The notes below the pieces were generated by a model. That model was not told where the DNA came from. It ran no database searches and saw nothing but the letters and a program-made list of their open reading frames with translations. From NCBI GenBank assembly GCA_963617275.1, contig CAVENX010000033.1, forward strand, positions 1 to 64,000: 64,000 nt of DNA, read 5' to 3'. The stretch comes from Limivicinus sp963617275 (GTDB lineage Bacteria > Bacillota > Clostridia > Oscillospirales > Oscillospiraceae). Within the stretch, counting starts at the first letter, position 1, and each line of letters opens with the position of its first letter. The position numbers were made by a program, and so were the translations under genes. Of the stretch, positions 36,171-45,174 are shown in pieces.

Positions 36171-37121
36171 TTACTTCCCGGACGTTTTCTTGAGACGGAA
36201 CGTATCTATCCCGACAGCGACTACCATTATCAGGCCGATTGCGATCTTCTGCCAATAAACGGAAACCCGCAGAAGAACCATCGCGTTTGACAATGTTTCC
36301 ATAAGAGCGCATCCTACGATCGTGCCAAGCATGCTTCCGTATCCGCCGTACATACTTGTGCCGCCGATAATGCATGCCGCAACGGCGGTCATTTCCCAGC
36401 CGTCTCCGCAGTTTGGCTGAGCGGAGCTGAGACGTGAGGCAAGGAGTATTCCAACGAAACCGGCAAGCACGGAAACGACAATGTGCGAAACCGTCAAAAC
36501 GGCTTTTGTATTTATTCCGGAAAGCCGCGCCGCTTCCTTGTTTCCTCCGACGGCCATCAGGCTTCTGCCGTAATGGGTCTTTCTGACTATAAAATGCGCC
36601 AGAAGCACAATGGCAAGCGCTATGAAAACGGAATAAGGAATACTTCCTATCGTGCCCTGCCCCAGTCTCTTGAAGGCGTCCGGCAGCGGGTAGTAGGGCT
36701 CACCCTTTGTAAGCACATTTACGGTTCCGCGTGCGACATACATCGTGCCAAGTGTGGCAATCAGCGCCGGTATCTCAAATTCTATTATCATGATCGAATT
36801 CAAAACGCCTACCAGCGCCGCAGCCGCAAGTCCGGCAATTACCGAGACGATGACGGGAACGCCGTTTACAAGGCAAAGCCCGCATATGGCGCCGCTAAGC
36901 CCCATTACCGAACCGACAGACATATCAAGGCTTGCCCCCAGAAGAACAAACGTCACGCCGACCCCGACAATGAGCAAAAACGAGGTGGAGCGCAGCAGAT
37001 CGACAATGTTCGTCCATGAAAAGAACACCGGATTCACTATGCCGGTAACGACGCAGATCATTGCGAACGGCAGCACCCTGAACAATCCCTTTGAATCAAT
37101 TTTTCTCTTTTTCAGTTTCAC
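36171..37121 (-). CDS. Sugar ABC importer permease (RbsC-like)
   Basis: 316 residues from a GTG at 37121 with ATAGGAGA. About ten hydrophobic spans, with family segments GASLDMSVGSVMGLSG and GGNKEAARLSGINTK. It belongs to the BPD_transp_2 family of pentose/hexose importers. It lies 13 nt before the ATPase gene. Confidence 0.95.
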   Translation of the reverse strand: MKLKKRKIDSKGLFRVLPFAMICVVTGIVNPVFFSWTNIVDLLRSTSFLLIVGVGVTFVLLGASLDMSVGSVMGLSGAICGLCLVNGVPVIVSVIAGLAAAALVGVLNSIMIIEFEIPALIATLGTMYVARGTVNVLTKGEPYYPLPDAFKRLGQGTIGSIPYSVFIALAIVLLAHFIVRKTHYGRSLMAVGGNKEAARLSGINTKAVLTVSHIVVSVLAGFVGILLASRLSSAQPNCGDGWEMTAVAACIIGGTSMYGGYGSMLGTIVGCALMETLSNAMVLLRVSVYWQKIAIGLIMVVAVGIDTFRLKKTSGK

Positions 37122-37143
37122 AAGTATTCTCCTATAATCAATA

Positions 37144-37175
37144 AAATAGGGTCACACCTTCGGTGCAACCCTATC
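37144..37175 (-). promoter_or_regulatory. Intercistronic hairpin between binding-protein and permease genes
   Basis: Stem ATAGGGT / ACCCTAT with an inner GCACC/GGTGT pairing, between the binding protein stop (37190) and the permease start (37121). It has only a broken T run, so it may reduce read-through or protect the upstream message. Confidence 0.5.
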
Positions 37176-37189
37176 TGACAGAAAGCTGA

Positions 37190-38173
37190 TTACTTATAGC
37201 TTTCAACATTATCAACAGTCACAAGCGTTACGCCGGAGTCAATAACCGGTTCCTCTATCGTCTCGCCCTTGTTGATGCGCACAAGCAGCTCAACGCATTT
37301 TTCACCCATATAATACGGTTTCTGGACTATTGTGCCGTAAACGACGCCGTTGCGGATATAGTCAAGGCACTCGGCAGTGTCGTCAAATCCGATTACCGTA
37401 ATATCGCCTACTCTGTTCTGCTCTGTCAGCACCTTGCCGGCAGCGACCGCGCCAGTGCCCTCGCTTCCGAATACGGCGGTCATGCTCGGATATGCCTTGA
37501 GCATATCCTGCATTTTCTGAGTGGCCGTGAGCATATCGGAATCGCATGCCTCGACCGCCACGACCTTCATGTCGGAAGATTCAGCGATAGCATCCTCAAA
37601 CCCCTTGATCCTGTCGTTGTCCGTCTCCTGTCCGAGAGTTCCGCGAATGATGCCGATTTCGGCCTTTCCGCCTGTTGCCTCGACCATCGCCTTTCCCGCT
37701 TCAAAGCCGGCGTCATAGTTTGACGTTCCGACATATGCCGAACGGAGGCTTTCCGGGGCATCCGTGTCAAGAAGGACGACCGGAATCCCCGCTTCCACCG
37801 CACGGTCTATCGCCGGCTGGAGAGCCGCAGGAGACAGAGCCATTGTGATTATGCCGTCAACCTTGGAAGCGATTGCCGTGTCAATGAATTTCACCATTGC
37901 TTCAACATCAACCTTCGTCTCGCCGAGGACATTGACGTCAACGCCCTGTTCCTCCGCGCCCGCAAGCACGCCGGCTTCGACCATCTGCCAATACTCATGG
38001 CTTACCAGCGGCGAAACGAAAGTGAAATGCAGCTGCTCCGACGCGGGAGCGCTTTCCTCGGCAGCAGTTTCAGCCGCTGCGGGCTTCTCCGCCCCGGCAG
38101 ATGTCTTCTGTCCGCATGCGCAGAGTGCAAAAAGCATACACAGCGCCATCAATAATGCAAGTGTTTTTTTCAT
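37190..38173 (-). CDS. Sugar ABC importer substrate-binding lipoprotein (RbsB-like)
   Basis: 327 residues. A lipoprotein signal ends in LFALCAC with cysteine near residue 20. The mature part is a Peripla_BP_4 protein: FVSPLVSHEYWQMVEAGVLAGA at the start, IITMALSPAALQPAIDRAVEAGIPVVLLD in the hinge, VIGFDDTAECLDYIRNG near the end. It captures a sugar or polyol outside the membrane. AAGGAG lies before the ATG. Confidence 0.94.
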   Translation of the reverse strand: MKKTLALLMALCMLFALCACGQKTSAGAEKPAAAETAAEESAPASEQLHFTFVSPLVSHEYWQMVEAGVLAGAEEQGVDVNVLGETKVDVEAMVKFIDTAIASKVDGIITMALSPAALQPAIDRAVEAGIPVVLLDTDAPESLRSAYVGTSNYDAGFEAGKAMVEATGGKAEIGIIRGTLGQETDNDRIKGFEDAIAESSDMKVVAVEACDSDMLTATQKMQDMLKAYPSMTAVFGSEGTGAVAAGKVLTEQNRVGDITVIGFDDTAECLDYIRNGVVYGTIVQKPYYMGEKCVELLVRINKGETIEEPVIDSGVTLVTVDNVESYK

Positions 38174-38196
38174 GTTTGCTCCTTTTTATCTTGTAT

Positions 38197-39555
38197 TTAT
38201 ATTGTGTTTATGTGGATATATCGCGGTTCCGGAATGGGAGGCTCATTTTCGCCGAGATAAACACCCTGTTTTCTGAGCGTATCCTGAAGCTGCCCGATGT
38301 CAACATCTCTGAATTTTCTGTTTTCTCTGATGCTGACTGCCGCGGCGGTGCCCGCCGCTTCGCCCGTTGCAAAGCATGTTGCCTGAACGGCAATGCCCTC
38401 ATGCGCGATGCTGCGTCCGGCAACGATAATATTCTCGACTTCCAGAGGCAGAAGCGCCCTGTACGGGATAGAGTAGGCGTGTCCCGGAATGAGCCAATAA
38501 AGCTCGCACCCGCCGCCGTCGGGATTATGAATATCTACGCCGTAAGCGTTCATTGCAATCGCGTCGTCGAAAATCCTGTAGTGAAGAATATCGTCCGTTG
38601 TAACGCAGTATTCTGCTTTTATTCTCCTTGACACCATCATGCCCATCATACCCGCCACTTGGGTAAGACGTGCCTTTTCTGCGCCCTTGTGATTTTTATG
38701 CAGCCAATCCAGAACCTCGAGTATCTGTCTGCGGCACGCCATTTCGCCCTTTGTGATATCATCTGCCGACAGCGGGTCGATGCCTGTAACTCTTGTCATT
38801 TCTGCCCTGAATTTATCGTCGTCCATAAGTGGGAACAGGTTAACGGCCCCATATGCCAAGCTCTTATCGACTTTCCATGTCACGGTGTCAGGCGCCAGAT
38901 TTTCCATGCAGAACATCGTCGATACGGGGCTCTTTACCTCTTCTCCGTTCTTTTCGCCTACTCCCGTTTCAAACGGAGCGCCCGCATAGGCTATTATGTC
39001 GGCATCTCCCGTACAGTCTATCACTCTTTTTGCAAATACCGCCTGTCTCCCGCTCTTATTTTCAATAATTACGCCTTTGACCTCATTGCCTTCCTTGATA
39101 ACGCCGGCAATATATGTGTGGAAGAGGGCCCTGACATTGTACTTTTCCACAAAGGCGTCGGCAACTATCTTATACATTTCCGGGTCAAACGGGCAGATCT
39201 GGGTATCCGGTTCGTGCCGGTTCACTGAAAAAGCGGGCTTTCTGAGCGGCATATCTGGCGGCTTGATGCACGCGCCGGCCTTTTCCAGTTCGTCGGTAAA
39301 CTCGTCCCAGATACCTTTGATGACCTGTCTGCCGCCGGTGTAAGCGGACATTGACATGAACGATGTTACAAGGCCGTTTGTTCCCTGACCGCCAAGGCAG
39401 TTGAAGCGTTCCAGAATCAGCGTCCTGCACCCATTCTTTGCCGCCGCGACGGCAGCCGCGATTCCGGACGGGCCTCCGCCGCAGACAAGCACGTCAACAC
39501 TGTCATATACCGGCAGGTCTTTTGCCGGCTCATGATATGTCTGTTTGCTGCACAT
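38197..39555 (-). CDS. FAD-dependent oxidoreductase (FAD_oxidored family)
   Basis: 452 residues. The N terminus has the dinucleotide-binding motif VLVCGGGPSGIAAAVAAAKNG followed by the glutamate in ILERFNCLGGQGT, and the C terminus has IIVAGRSIAHEGIAVQATCFATGEAAGTAA. This family includes many uncharacterised oxidases and dehydrogenases of carbohydrate loci. It is the first gene of the sugar importer and two-component operon (AGGAGG site), so it probably acts on the imported compound. No signal peptide, hence cytoplasmic. Confidence 0.88.
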   Translation of the reverse strand: MCSKQTYHEPAKDLPVYDSVDVLVCGGGPSGIAAAVAAAKNGCRTLILERFNCLGGQGTNGLVTSFMSMSAYTGGRQVIKGIWDEFTDELEKAGACIKPPDMPLRKPAFSVNRHEPDTQICPFDPEMYKIVADAFVEKYNVRALFHTYIAGVIKEGNEVKGVIIENKSGRQAVFAKRVIDCTGDADIIAYAGAPFETGVGEKNGEEVKSPVSTMFCMENLAPDTVTWKVDKSLAYGAVNLFPLMDDDKFRAEMTRVTGIDPLSADDITKGEMACRRQILEVLDWLHKNHKGAEKARLTQVAGMMGMMVSRRIKAEYCVTTDDILHYRIFDDAIAMNAYGVDIHNPDGGGCELYWLIPGHAYSIPYRALLPLEVENIIVAGRSIAHEGIAVQATCFATGEAAGTAAAVSIRENRKFRDVDIGQLQDTLRKQGVYLGENEPPIPEPRYIHINTI

Positions 39556-39789
39556 ATTTCCTCCTGTTTTTATTAATCTGAGAATTTTTACAAGAAAATA
39601 ATAATATTTTTCACCAAATTATTCAACTTGACATTCTTATGCTTCGTATAAAAACACAGCTTCGGCAAATACGCTTTTTTACGATCGGTATACTTTTTTA
39701 GACTGCCTGATGTTCCGTGTGCACCGGCGGCGGAACTTGCAAGTGGAAGGATTTTGCTGAAAAGCGGCAAAATTTCTCCGTATTACCTC

Positions 39790-39817
39790 TTGCAAAAAAT
39801 GAGAACGGATGTATAAT
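39790..39817 (+). promoter_or_regulatory. Probable promoter of the MFS gene
   Basis: TTGCAA (39790-39795), 16 nt, TATAAT (39812-39817). Transcription near 39824 lies upstream of the chosen start codon at 39854. The rest of the 298-bp divergent gap (39556-39789) is A+T-rich and shows no gene. Confidence 0.55.
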
Positions 39818-39853
39818 ATAGCTTCACTTTTGATGTTGAGGTTTTTATTTCAC

Positions 39854-41053
39854 ATGAATGATTCCAGAAAACACGCGCTGCTGCTGTCGGAATATTCCGC
39901 CGTGCAGGTTTTTTATTGGCTTGGCTACTGCTGTATATCGACCTATGCGGCGGTCTTTCTCCAGAACAGAGGCTATACGAACACTCAGCTCGGCACAATA
40001 ACCGCCCTCGGCAACATCGGCGGCTTTCTTCTTGCTCCCATGCTCGCCTCTGTCATTGACCGCTCCAGAAAAATAAAGGTATACCACTGCTTGTACGGTC
40101 TGCTTTTTCTGGAGGGTCTGCTTGAGGTGCTGATACTTTTTTCCGCAGGGAGCAGCCTTTACGTAAGCATACTTTACTGCCTGCTGATGGCGTGCGTCGT
40201 TGCGGTCAGCCCCATGAACACGGAGCTTTGCTTCAGCATGGACAGGACGGGGCAGTACATAAATTTCGGCTTTTCAAGGAGCTGCGGTTCTCTGGCTTTT
40301 TCGATAATCACAATCATACTCGGCAGGCTCTGCGCGTCATATTCGCCGGAGCTGCTGCCCAATCTGTCAATAGTAATGATACTGATGCAGATCGTCATTC
40401 TCACGGTCATCGGCCGGGTGCGGAAAATAGTTCTTCCCGCTGACGCCGCGCAGGAGAACGTTCCGAAAAAAGCAGGCGCGTCCCTCGGTGAATTTCTCTC
40501 GCGCAACAGGCGCTTTGTCGCCTTCTGCATAGGCACCTCCGTACTCATGTTCCCGTCGTCCATAATGGGTGCGTTTCTCATCAACATAGTCAGGGACGTC
40601 GGCGGCACCGCGAACAGCATGGGCATAATCAGCTCCATTGCAGCATTCTGCGAGGTTCCGGCAATGCTGTTTTATACGCGCATCACAAGAAACGTCAAAT
40701 GTTCGACCGTTATCCGTTTTGCGGCGATCATGTATATTGTGAGGATCGCAACGGTCACTTTTGCAGAGAATCTCGGGATGCTGTATTTCTCCGCCGTTAC
40801 GCAGATGCTGTGCTACGCCCTGCTTATCCCGGCCCTTGTGGACTACGCAAGCATTGTCGTTAACGTGAACGATTCTGCCAAGGGTCAGGCGGTATCCGCC
40901 GCAATGCTTACGCTGTCCAATATTCTGGCTGCGCTTGTGGGCGGTATCCTGCTTGACAGAATAAGCGTACACCACACAATGCTTATCGGGCTTGCAGCCT
41001 GTGTACTCGGCGTACTTATCTGCTTTTTTACAATCGACTCAAAAAGAGCATAA
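39854..41053 (+). CDS. Major facilitator superfamily transporter
   Basis: 399 residues from the ATG at 39854; earlier in-frame starts at 39809 and 39833 fall at or before the expected transcript start. Twelve membrane spans, with the N-terminal YWLGYCCISTYAAVFLQNRGY typical of the MFS_1_like/LacY-type group and a DRSRKIK loop between helices 2 and 3. Likely a sugar or small-molecule permease. It stands alone between a divergent promoter region and a terminator. Confidence 0.87.
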   Translation: MNDSRKHALLLSEYSAVQVFYWLGYCCISTYAAVFLQNRGYTNTQLGTITALGNIGGFLLAPMLASVIDRSRKIKVYHCLYGLLFLEGLLEVLILFSAGSSLYVSILYCLLMACVVAVSPMNTELCFSMDRTGQYINFGFSRSCGSLAFSIITIILGRLCASYSPELLPNLSIVMILMQIVILTVIGRVRKIVLPADAAQENVPKKAGASLGEFLSRNRRFVAFCIGTSVLMFPSSIMGAFLINIVRDVGGTANSMGIISSIAAFCEVPAMLFYTRITRNVKCSTVIRFAAIMYIVRIATVTFAENLGMLYFSAVTQMLCYALLIPALVDYASIVVNVNDSAKGQAVSAAMLTLSNILAALVGGILLDRISVHHTMLIGLAACVLGVLICFFTIDSKRA

Positions 41054-41056
41054 AAA

Positions 41057-41102
41057 AAAACAAGCAAACGGGCTGTCGGACAGCATCCGTTTGCTTGTTT
41101 TC
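41057..41102. terminator. Bidirectional intrinsic terminator
   Basis: 15-bp stem AAAACAAGCAAACGG / CCGTTTGCTTGTTTT plus an inner CTGTC/GACAG pairing, between the convergent MFS gene and folT. Confidence 0.92.
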
Positions 41103-41113
41103 TCTGTCGGAGG

Positions 41114-41623
41114 TCATTCCGTTTTCTGCCGCAGTGCGCTTATAAGTCCGCTTTTTGTTATAAGGAAAACGGTCACAAACTGCACGGGGAAAAGCACGGC
41201 GCATTGGATGAGCCGTGTGCCGAGCAGCGGCACATACGGCGAACCGTAAAGCATGGATATCCACAGCGAATTGAGCACAAGACTGAACACAAGCTGGTTC
41301 ACCGCGACTGCCGCAAGAATACGGCGCAGGCTCTGCTCCCGGAAAAGGAAGACGCCGAAACAGCAGCCCGTCAGGAACGCGGTCAGTGTGAAGCCCGGAA
41401 AATACGCCCCTATCGGGAACAGCACGGCCCCGATAAAATCCCCCAGCGCGGCGACAATGCCCGCTGCTATCGGTCCGAGCAGCATCGCCGCAACAGCCAC
41501 GGGCAGGAAGCTGAAGCCTATCTTCATATTCCATGCGCTGAATGACAGAAATCTTGAAAGAACGATCTCCGCGGCGACAAGCGCCGCCATAATTGTCAAA
41601 TCTCTGGTTTTGAATTTCTGCAT
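41114..41623 (-). CDS. folT: ECF transporter S component, folate type (FolT)
   Basis: 169 residues from the ATG at 41623. Six hydrophobic spans; N-terminal DLTIMAALVAAEIVLSRFLSF and GFSFLPVAVAAMLLGP fit the S-component pattern, with LGDFIGAVLFPIG in span 3. It captures folate and docks with a shared ECF ATPase module that is not in the window. The THF riboswitch upstream and the adjacent folD and fhs genes support folate over other vitamins. A GTG start at 41647 would lie inside the regulatory hairpin. Confidence 0.92.
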   Translation of the reverse strand: MQKFKTRDLTIMAALVAAEIVLSRFLSFSAWNMKIGFSFLPVAVAAMLLGPIAAGIVAALGDFIGAVLFPIGAYFPGFTLTAFLTGCCFGVFLFREQSLRRILAAVAVNQLVFSLVLNSLWISMLYGSPYVPLLGTRLIQCAVLFPVQFVTVFLITKSGLISALRQKTE

Positions 41624-41627
41624 AACG

Positions 41628-41660
41628 AAAACCTCCTTTTGCGCCACAAAAGGAGGTTTT
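41628..41660 (-). promoter_or_regulatory. Ribosome-site-sequestering hairpin of folT
   Basis: A perfect 14-bp stem (AAAACCTCCTTTTG with CAAAAGGAGGTTTT, 5-nt loop) that buries the folT AAAGGAGG, 9 nt before the ATG. There is no T run after it, so control would be at translation, through the riboswitch just upstream. Confidence 0.85.
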
Positions 41661-41670
41661 TTCGTTCCTT

Positions 41671-41768
41671 AAGCGGCAGCGGATGCGGGTGCGGCACCGC
41701 GGCTGCCGCCTTCGTATGCGGACAACTCCCATTCCGCATCACTTAACGCGCCGTACCCTACTCTGACA
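41671..41768 (-). ncRNA. Tetrahydrofolate riboswitch
   Basis: Read on the minus strand, the conserved blocks of the THF aptamer come in order: GAGTAG (41763-41758), GCGTTAAGTG (41750-41741), a stem with GGGAGTT, CGAAGGCGG (41714-41706) and GCCGCGGTGCC, closed by GCTGCCGC. It precedes the sequestering hairpin and the folate transporter gene, the usual place for this class. A promoter of its own was not resolved (TATAAA at 41776-41771 lacks a good -35). Confidence 0.88.
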
Positions 41769-41821
41769 CTTTTATAATTGATTTTGCTTTTCCGAATATA
41801 CTGCCTGAGGCGTAGGTGATT

Positions 41822-42670
41822 CTACACTCTCTCTGCCGCCTGTGCAGCATGATACGCAAGAAGTGCGCTCGTTACGCTTCCGACACCGCCCGGGACGGGG
41901 CTTATTGCGGAAACTATCGGCTCGACCTTTTCAAAATCAACATCGCCGACAAGCTTCTGCCTGCTCTCGCTCCATGTTATACCTACGTCGATAACTGTCT
42001 GTCCCTCGCGGAAAAATTCGCGTCCGAAAATTTCGCCCTTGCCGACGGCTGTAACAACAATATCCGCCGTGCGGGAAATATGCGCCAGATCACGTGTTTT
42101 TGAATGGCAGAGCGTGACCGTCGCATTCTCATGCATAAGAAGCATCGCAGCAGGACGGCCTACCGCAAGGCTCCTGCCGATGACGACAGCGCGCTTGCCG
42201 CCGATGTCAATATTATAATACCTCAACAGCTCCATGACCGCCGCCGCAACGCAGGGTGTAAAGCCCGCGCCCGCGCCGGAATAGGTTTTTGTCATTGATC
42301 CTTCGCTTATCCCGTCCACGTCCTTTTCCGGCGCGACGGCGGCGCAGGCCGCTTTCTCGTCAAGCTGTGCCGGAAGCGGACGGAACATGAGGATCCCGTG
42401 CACGGCCGCGTCGTCATTCAATTCGCGGATCACGCCGAGAAGGCGTTCCTGCGTCACGTTCGACGGCAGAGCGATCTCCCGCACGGCTATACCGGCTTTG
42501 CCGCAGCGCTTTGACGCGCCCCTTTCATATGAAAGCGCACCCTCGTCCTCGCCGACGCGCAGCATTGCCAGACGCGGCTCAATACCCGCCGCTCTGAGCT
42601 TATCGACCTTTTTACGCGTCCGGCCGTCAAGCGCGGAGGCAACAGGCACGCCCCTTAACAATTCACTCAT
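41822..42670 (-). CDS. folD: Methylenetetrahydrofolate dehydrogenase/cyclohydrolase
   Basis: 282 residues, normal for FolD. It interconverts methylene-, methenyl- and 10-formyl-THF. Seen: LSYERGASKRCGKAGI (the usual catalytic YxxxK, here YERGASK-shaped), RPLPAQLDEKAACAAVAPEKDVDGIS with the FolD signature, and C-terminal GGVGSVTSALL. It follows fhs by 18 nt. Confidence 0.95.
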   Translation of the reverse strand: MSELLRGVPVASALDGRTRKKVDKLRAAGIEPRLAMLRVGEDEGALSYERGASKRCGKAGIAVREIALPSNVTQERLLGVIRELNDDAAVHGILMFRPLPAQLDEKAACAAVAPEKDVDGISEGSMTKTYSGAGAGFTPCVAAAVMELLRYYNIDIGGKRAVVIGRSLAVGRPAAMLLMHENATVTLCHSKTRDLAHISRTADIVVTAVGKGEIFGREFFREGQTVIDVGITWSESRQKLVGDVDFEKVEPIVSAISPVPGGVGSVTSALLAYHAAQAAERV

Positions 42671-42688
42671 TTTTCAATACACCGCCTG

Positions 42689-44365
42689 TCAGAACAAGCC
42701 GGAAATAACACCGTTCTCATCCACATTGATTTTTTCCGCCGCAGGAACACGCGGCAGTCCCGGCATGGTCATTATATCGCCCGCAAGCGCAACGATAAAC
42801 CCCGCCCCTGCGCTCACTCTGAGTTCACGCACGGTTACTGTAAAGTCTCTCGGCGCGCCTTGCTTTTTAGGGTCGTCGGAAAAGGAATACTGTGTTTTCG
42901 CAATGCATATGGGCAGCCTGTCATAGCCGAGCGACGTAAGCCGCTGCGCCTGATTCACGGCGTTTCCAACAAGCCTGACTCCGTCGGCATGATATACCCT
43001 GCGGCATATTGCGTCAAGTTTTTCCTCGATGCTCATATCCGCGTCATAGCTGAAAGAGAAATTATTCGGCTGCCCGCACAAGCGCACGACCTCACGCGCA
43101 AGCGCCGTGCCGCCCTCGCCGCCCTTTTCCCAGACCTCGGAAAGCACTGCGTTCACGCCAAGCTCTCCGCAGCGCTTTTCCACAAGCTCAAGCTCCGCCT
43201 TCGTGTCGGTCGGAAATGCGTTTATCGCCACGGCGCACGGGAGGCCGAACACATCCCGTATATTTGAAACGTGCTGCATGAGATTGGGAAGCCCTCTCTC
43301 GAGCGCGTCAAGATTTTCGCTGTCAAGCTCCTCTTTTGGTATGCCGCCGTGATACTTGAGCGCACGAACCGTTGCGACAACGACGACAGCGTCGGGACGC
43401 AGACCGGCTATGCGGCATTTTATATCAAAGAACTTCTCCGCTCCAAGATCTGCGGCAAAGCCCGCTTCGGTGACGACATAATCGGCGAGCTTGAGCGCCA
43501 TACGCGTCGCAGTGACGGAGTTGCAGCCGTGCGCGATATTTGCAAAAGGACCGCAGTGGACAAAAGCGGGCGTTCCCTCGAGCGTCTGAACAAGATTGGG
43601 CTTGAGCGTATCCCTGAGCAGCGCCGCCATAGCCCCCTCCGCCTTGAGATCATGCGCGGTAACAGGTTTTCCCTCATAGGTATAAGCGACCACAATTCTG
43701 CCGAGCCGCTTTTTAAGATCGGAAATGTCGGATGCGAGACACACGACCGCCATTACCTCGGAAGCAACGGTGATGTCAAACCCGTCCTCCCTCGGAACGC
43801 CGTGCGCCCTGCCGCCAAGCCCGTCAACGATATTGCGAAGCTGCCTGTCGTTCATGTCAAGCACTCTGCGCCATGTTACCTGCTTTGGGTCGATGCCAAG
43901 GGCGTTGCCCTGCTGTATATGATTGTCAAGCATCGCCGCCAAGAGATTATTCGCCGCGCCTATTGCGTGAAAATCCCCAGTAAAATGGAGGTTTATATCC
44001 TCCATGGGCACGATCTGCGCGTATCCCCCGCCCGTGGCACCGCCCTTTATGCCGAAAACGGGGCCGAGCGACGGCTCACGCAGTGCCGCGACGGTTTTTT
44101 TCCCTATTCTTCTCAGACCGTCGGCAAGGCCGATAGCCGTTGTGGTTTTCCCCTCTCCCGCCGGAGTGGGAGTAATAGCGGTCACGAGGATAAGCTTTCC
44201 GTCGGTGGCATCCTTTATGTCTCGGAGCAGCTTATAATCGACCTTTGCCTTATAATTGCCGTACAGTTCAAGATACTCTGCATCGATCCCTGCATTTTCG
44301 GCAATTTCGCTTATTCTTTTCAATTTGCACGCCTGTGCTATTTCAATGTCGGTGCTGTAAGCCAT
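42689..44365 (-). CDS. fhs: Formate-tetrahydrofolate ligase
   Basis: 558 residues, the usual size. The ATP site AITPTPAGEGKTTTAIGLADGL and EPSLGPVFGIKGGATGGGYAQ are characteristic. It makes 10-formyl-THF from formate and ATP, feeding purine synthesis and, in acetogens, the methyl branch of the Wood-Ljungdahl route. With folD and folT it forms a one-carbon unit. If the activase at 870 serves a formate-producing lyase, formate would be available. Confidence 0.97.
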   Translation of the reverse strand: MAYSTDIEIAQACKLKRISEIAENAGIDAEYLELYGNYKAKVDYKLLRDIKDATDGKLILVTAITPTPAGEGKTTTAIGLADGLRRIGKKTVAALREPSLGPVFGIKGGATGGGYAQIVPMEDINLHFTGDFHAIGAANNLLAAMLDNHIQQGNALGIDPKQVTWRRVLDMNDRQLRNIVDGLGGRAHGVPREDGFDITVASEVMAVVCLASDISDLKKRLGRIVVAYTYEGKPVTAHDLKAEGAMAALLRDTLKPNLVQTLEGTPAFVHCGPFANIAHGCNSVTATRMALKLADYVVTEAGFAADLGAEKFFDIKCRIAGLRPDAVVVVATVRALKYHGGIPKEELDSENLDALERGLPNLMQHVSNIRDVFGLPCAVAINAFPTDTKAELELVEKRCGELGVNAVLSEVWEKGGEGGTALAREVVRLCGQPNNFSFSYDADMSIEEKLDAICRRVYHADGVRLVGNAVNQAQRLTSLGYDRLPICIAKTQYSFSDDPKKQGAPRDFTVTVRELRVSAGAGFIVALAGDIMTMPGLPRVPAAEKINVDENGVISGLF

Positions 44366-44437
44366 TCATCACACTCCGATCCGGATATTTTCTTTCTTAT
44401 TATATACATATATGGCAAAAACTTCAAGCACGGCGGC

Positions 44438-45151
44438 TTATCTGTGATAGATCCTCTTGTATTCTTCACTCTCACCGCCGTTTTCATCCGCAATGATGAG
44501 CGGCGGCTCTATTTTAAGTCCCGCGCTCCCCCCGCGCCGCCCCTCGACAAGCACGAGAGACGGGGCGGAGTTTGCTTTATACTGCACGAGCCGCAGACGC
44601 TTAGGTTCGATCCTGCACCCGCTCATAAGACACATAAGCTCCGAGAGCCTTTCGCCCTTGTGGACGACACAGAAGCTGCCGCCGGTTTTAAGGAGAAACG
44701 CCGCCGCACGGCAAAGCTCCTCCAGCGTACACTCCACCTCTCCCCTCGCCGCAGCGCGGCCGCTTTCCGGCGAGAGCGCACCGCTCTTCTGCGGAAAATA
44801 CGGCGGGTTTGCAACGGCAAGATCGAAGCTCCCTGCACGGAAAAGCTCCCTGTGGCAGCGAATATCGCCGGCAACTATCTCCGCACGGCCGCCGAAAGAA
44901 TTGACCGCCATATTTTTGCCCGCAAGCTCCACCGCATCCGGATTTATTTCAATCCCCGTCATATTGAGCTTTTCACTTCGTGCAAGCAGGAGCAGTGCGA
45001 TTATCCCAGAGCCGCAGCCCAGATCTATCCCCCGCCGTGCGCGGGACGTATTTGCAAAATCCGCAAGGAGAACGGAGTCGGTGCCGAGTTTGAAATGCGC
45101 CGACTGCGCGAAGAGCGGCCCATTCTCCCACAAATGAATAAATTCCGGCAT
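44438..45151 (-). CDS. tRNA1(Val) adenine-N6-methyltransferase-like
   Basis: 237 residues. SAM-binding GIDLGCGSGIIALLLLA and the catalytic AVANPPYF motif (NPPY) of adenine N6-methyltransferases, within a TrmN6/YabB-like frame. The family methylates A37 of a valine tRNA in E. coli. GAGGT precedes the ATG. It follows the ferredoxin gene and the family 2 repeat. Confidence 0.88.
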   Translation of the reverse strand: MPEFIHLWENGPLFAQSAHFKLGTDSVLLADFANTSRARRGIDLGCGSGIIALLLLARSEKLNMTGIEINPDAVELAGKNMAVNSFGGRAEIVAGDIRCHRELFRAGSFDLAVANPPYFPQKSGALSPESGRAAARGEVECTLEELCRAAAFLLKTGGSFCVVHKGERLSELMCLMSGCRIEPKRLRLVQYKANSAPSLVLVEGRRGGSAGLKIEPPLIIADENGGESEEYKRIYHR

Positions 45152-45174
45152 ATTTTACCTCAATACCTCAAAAC

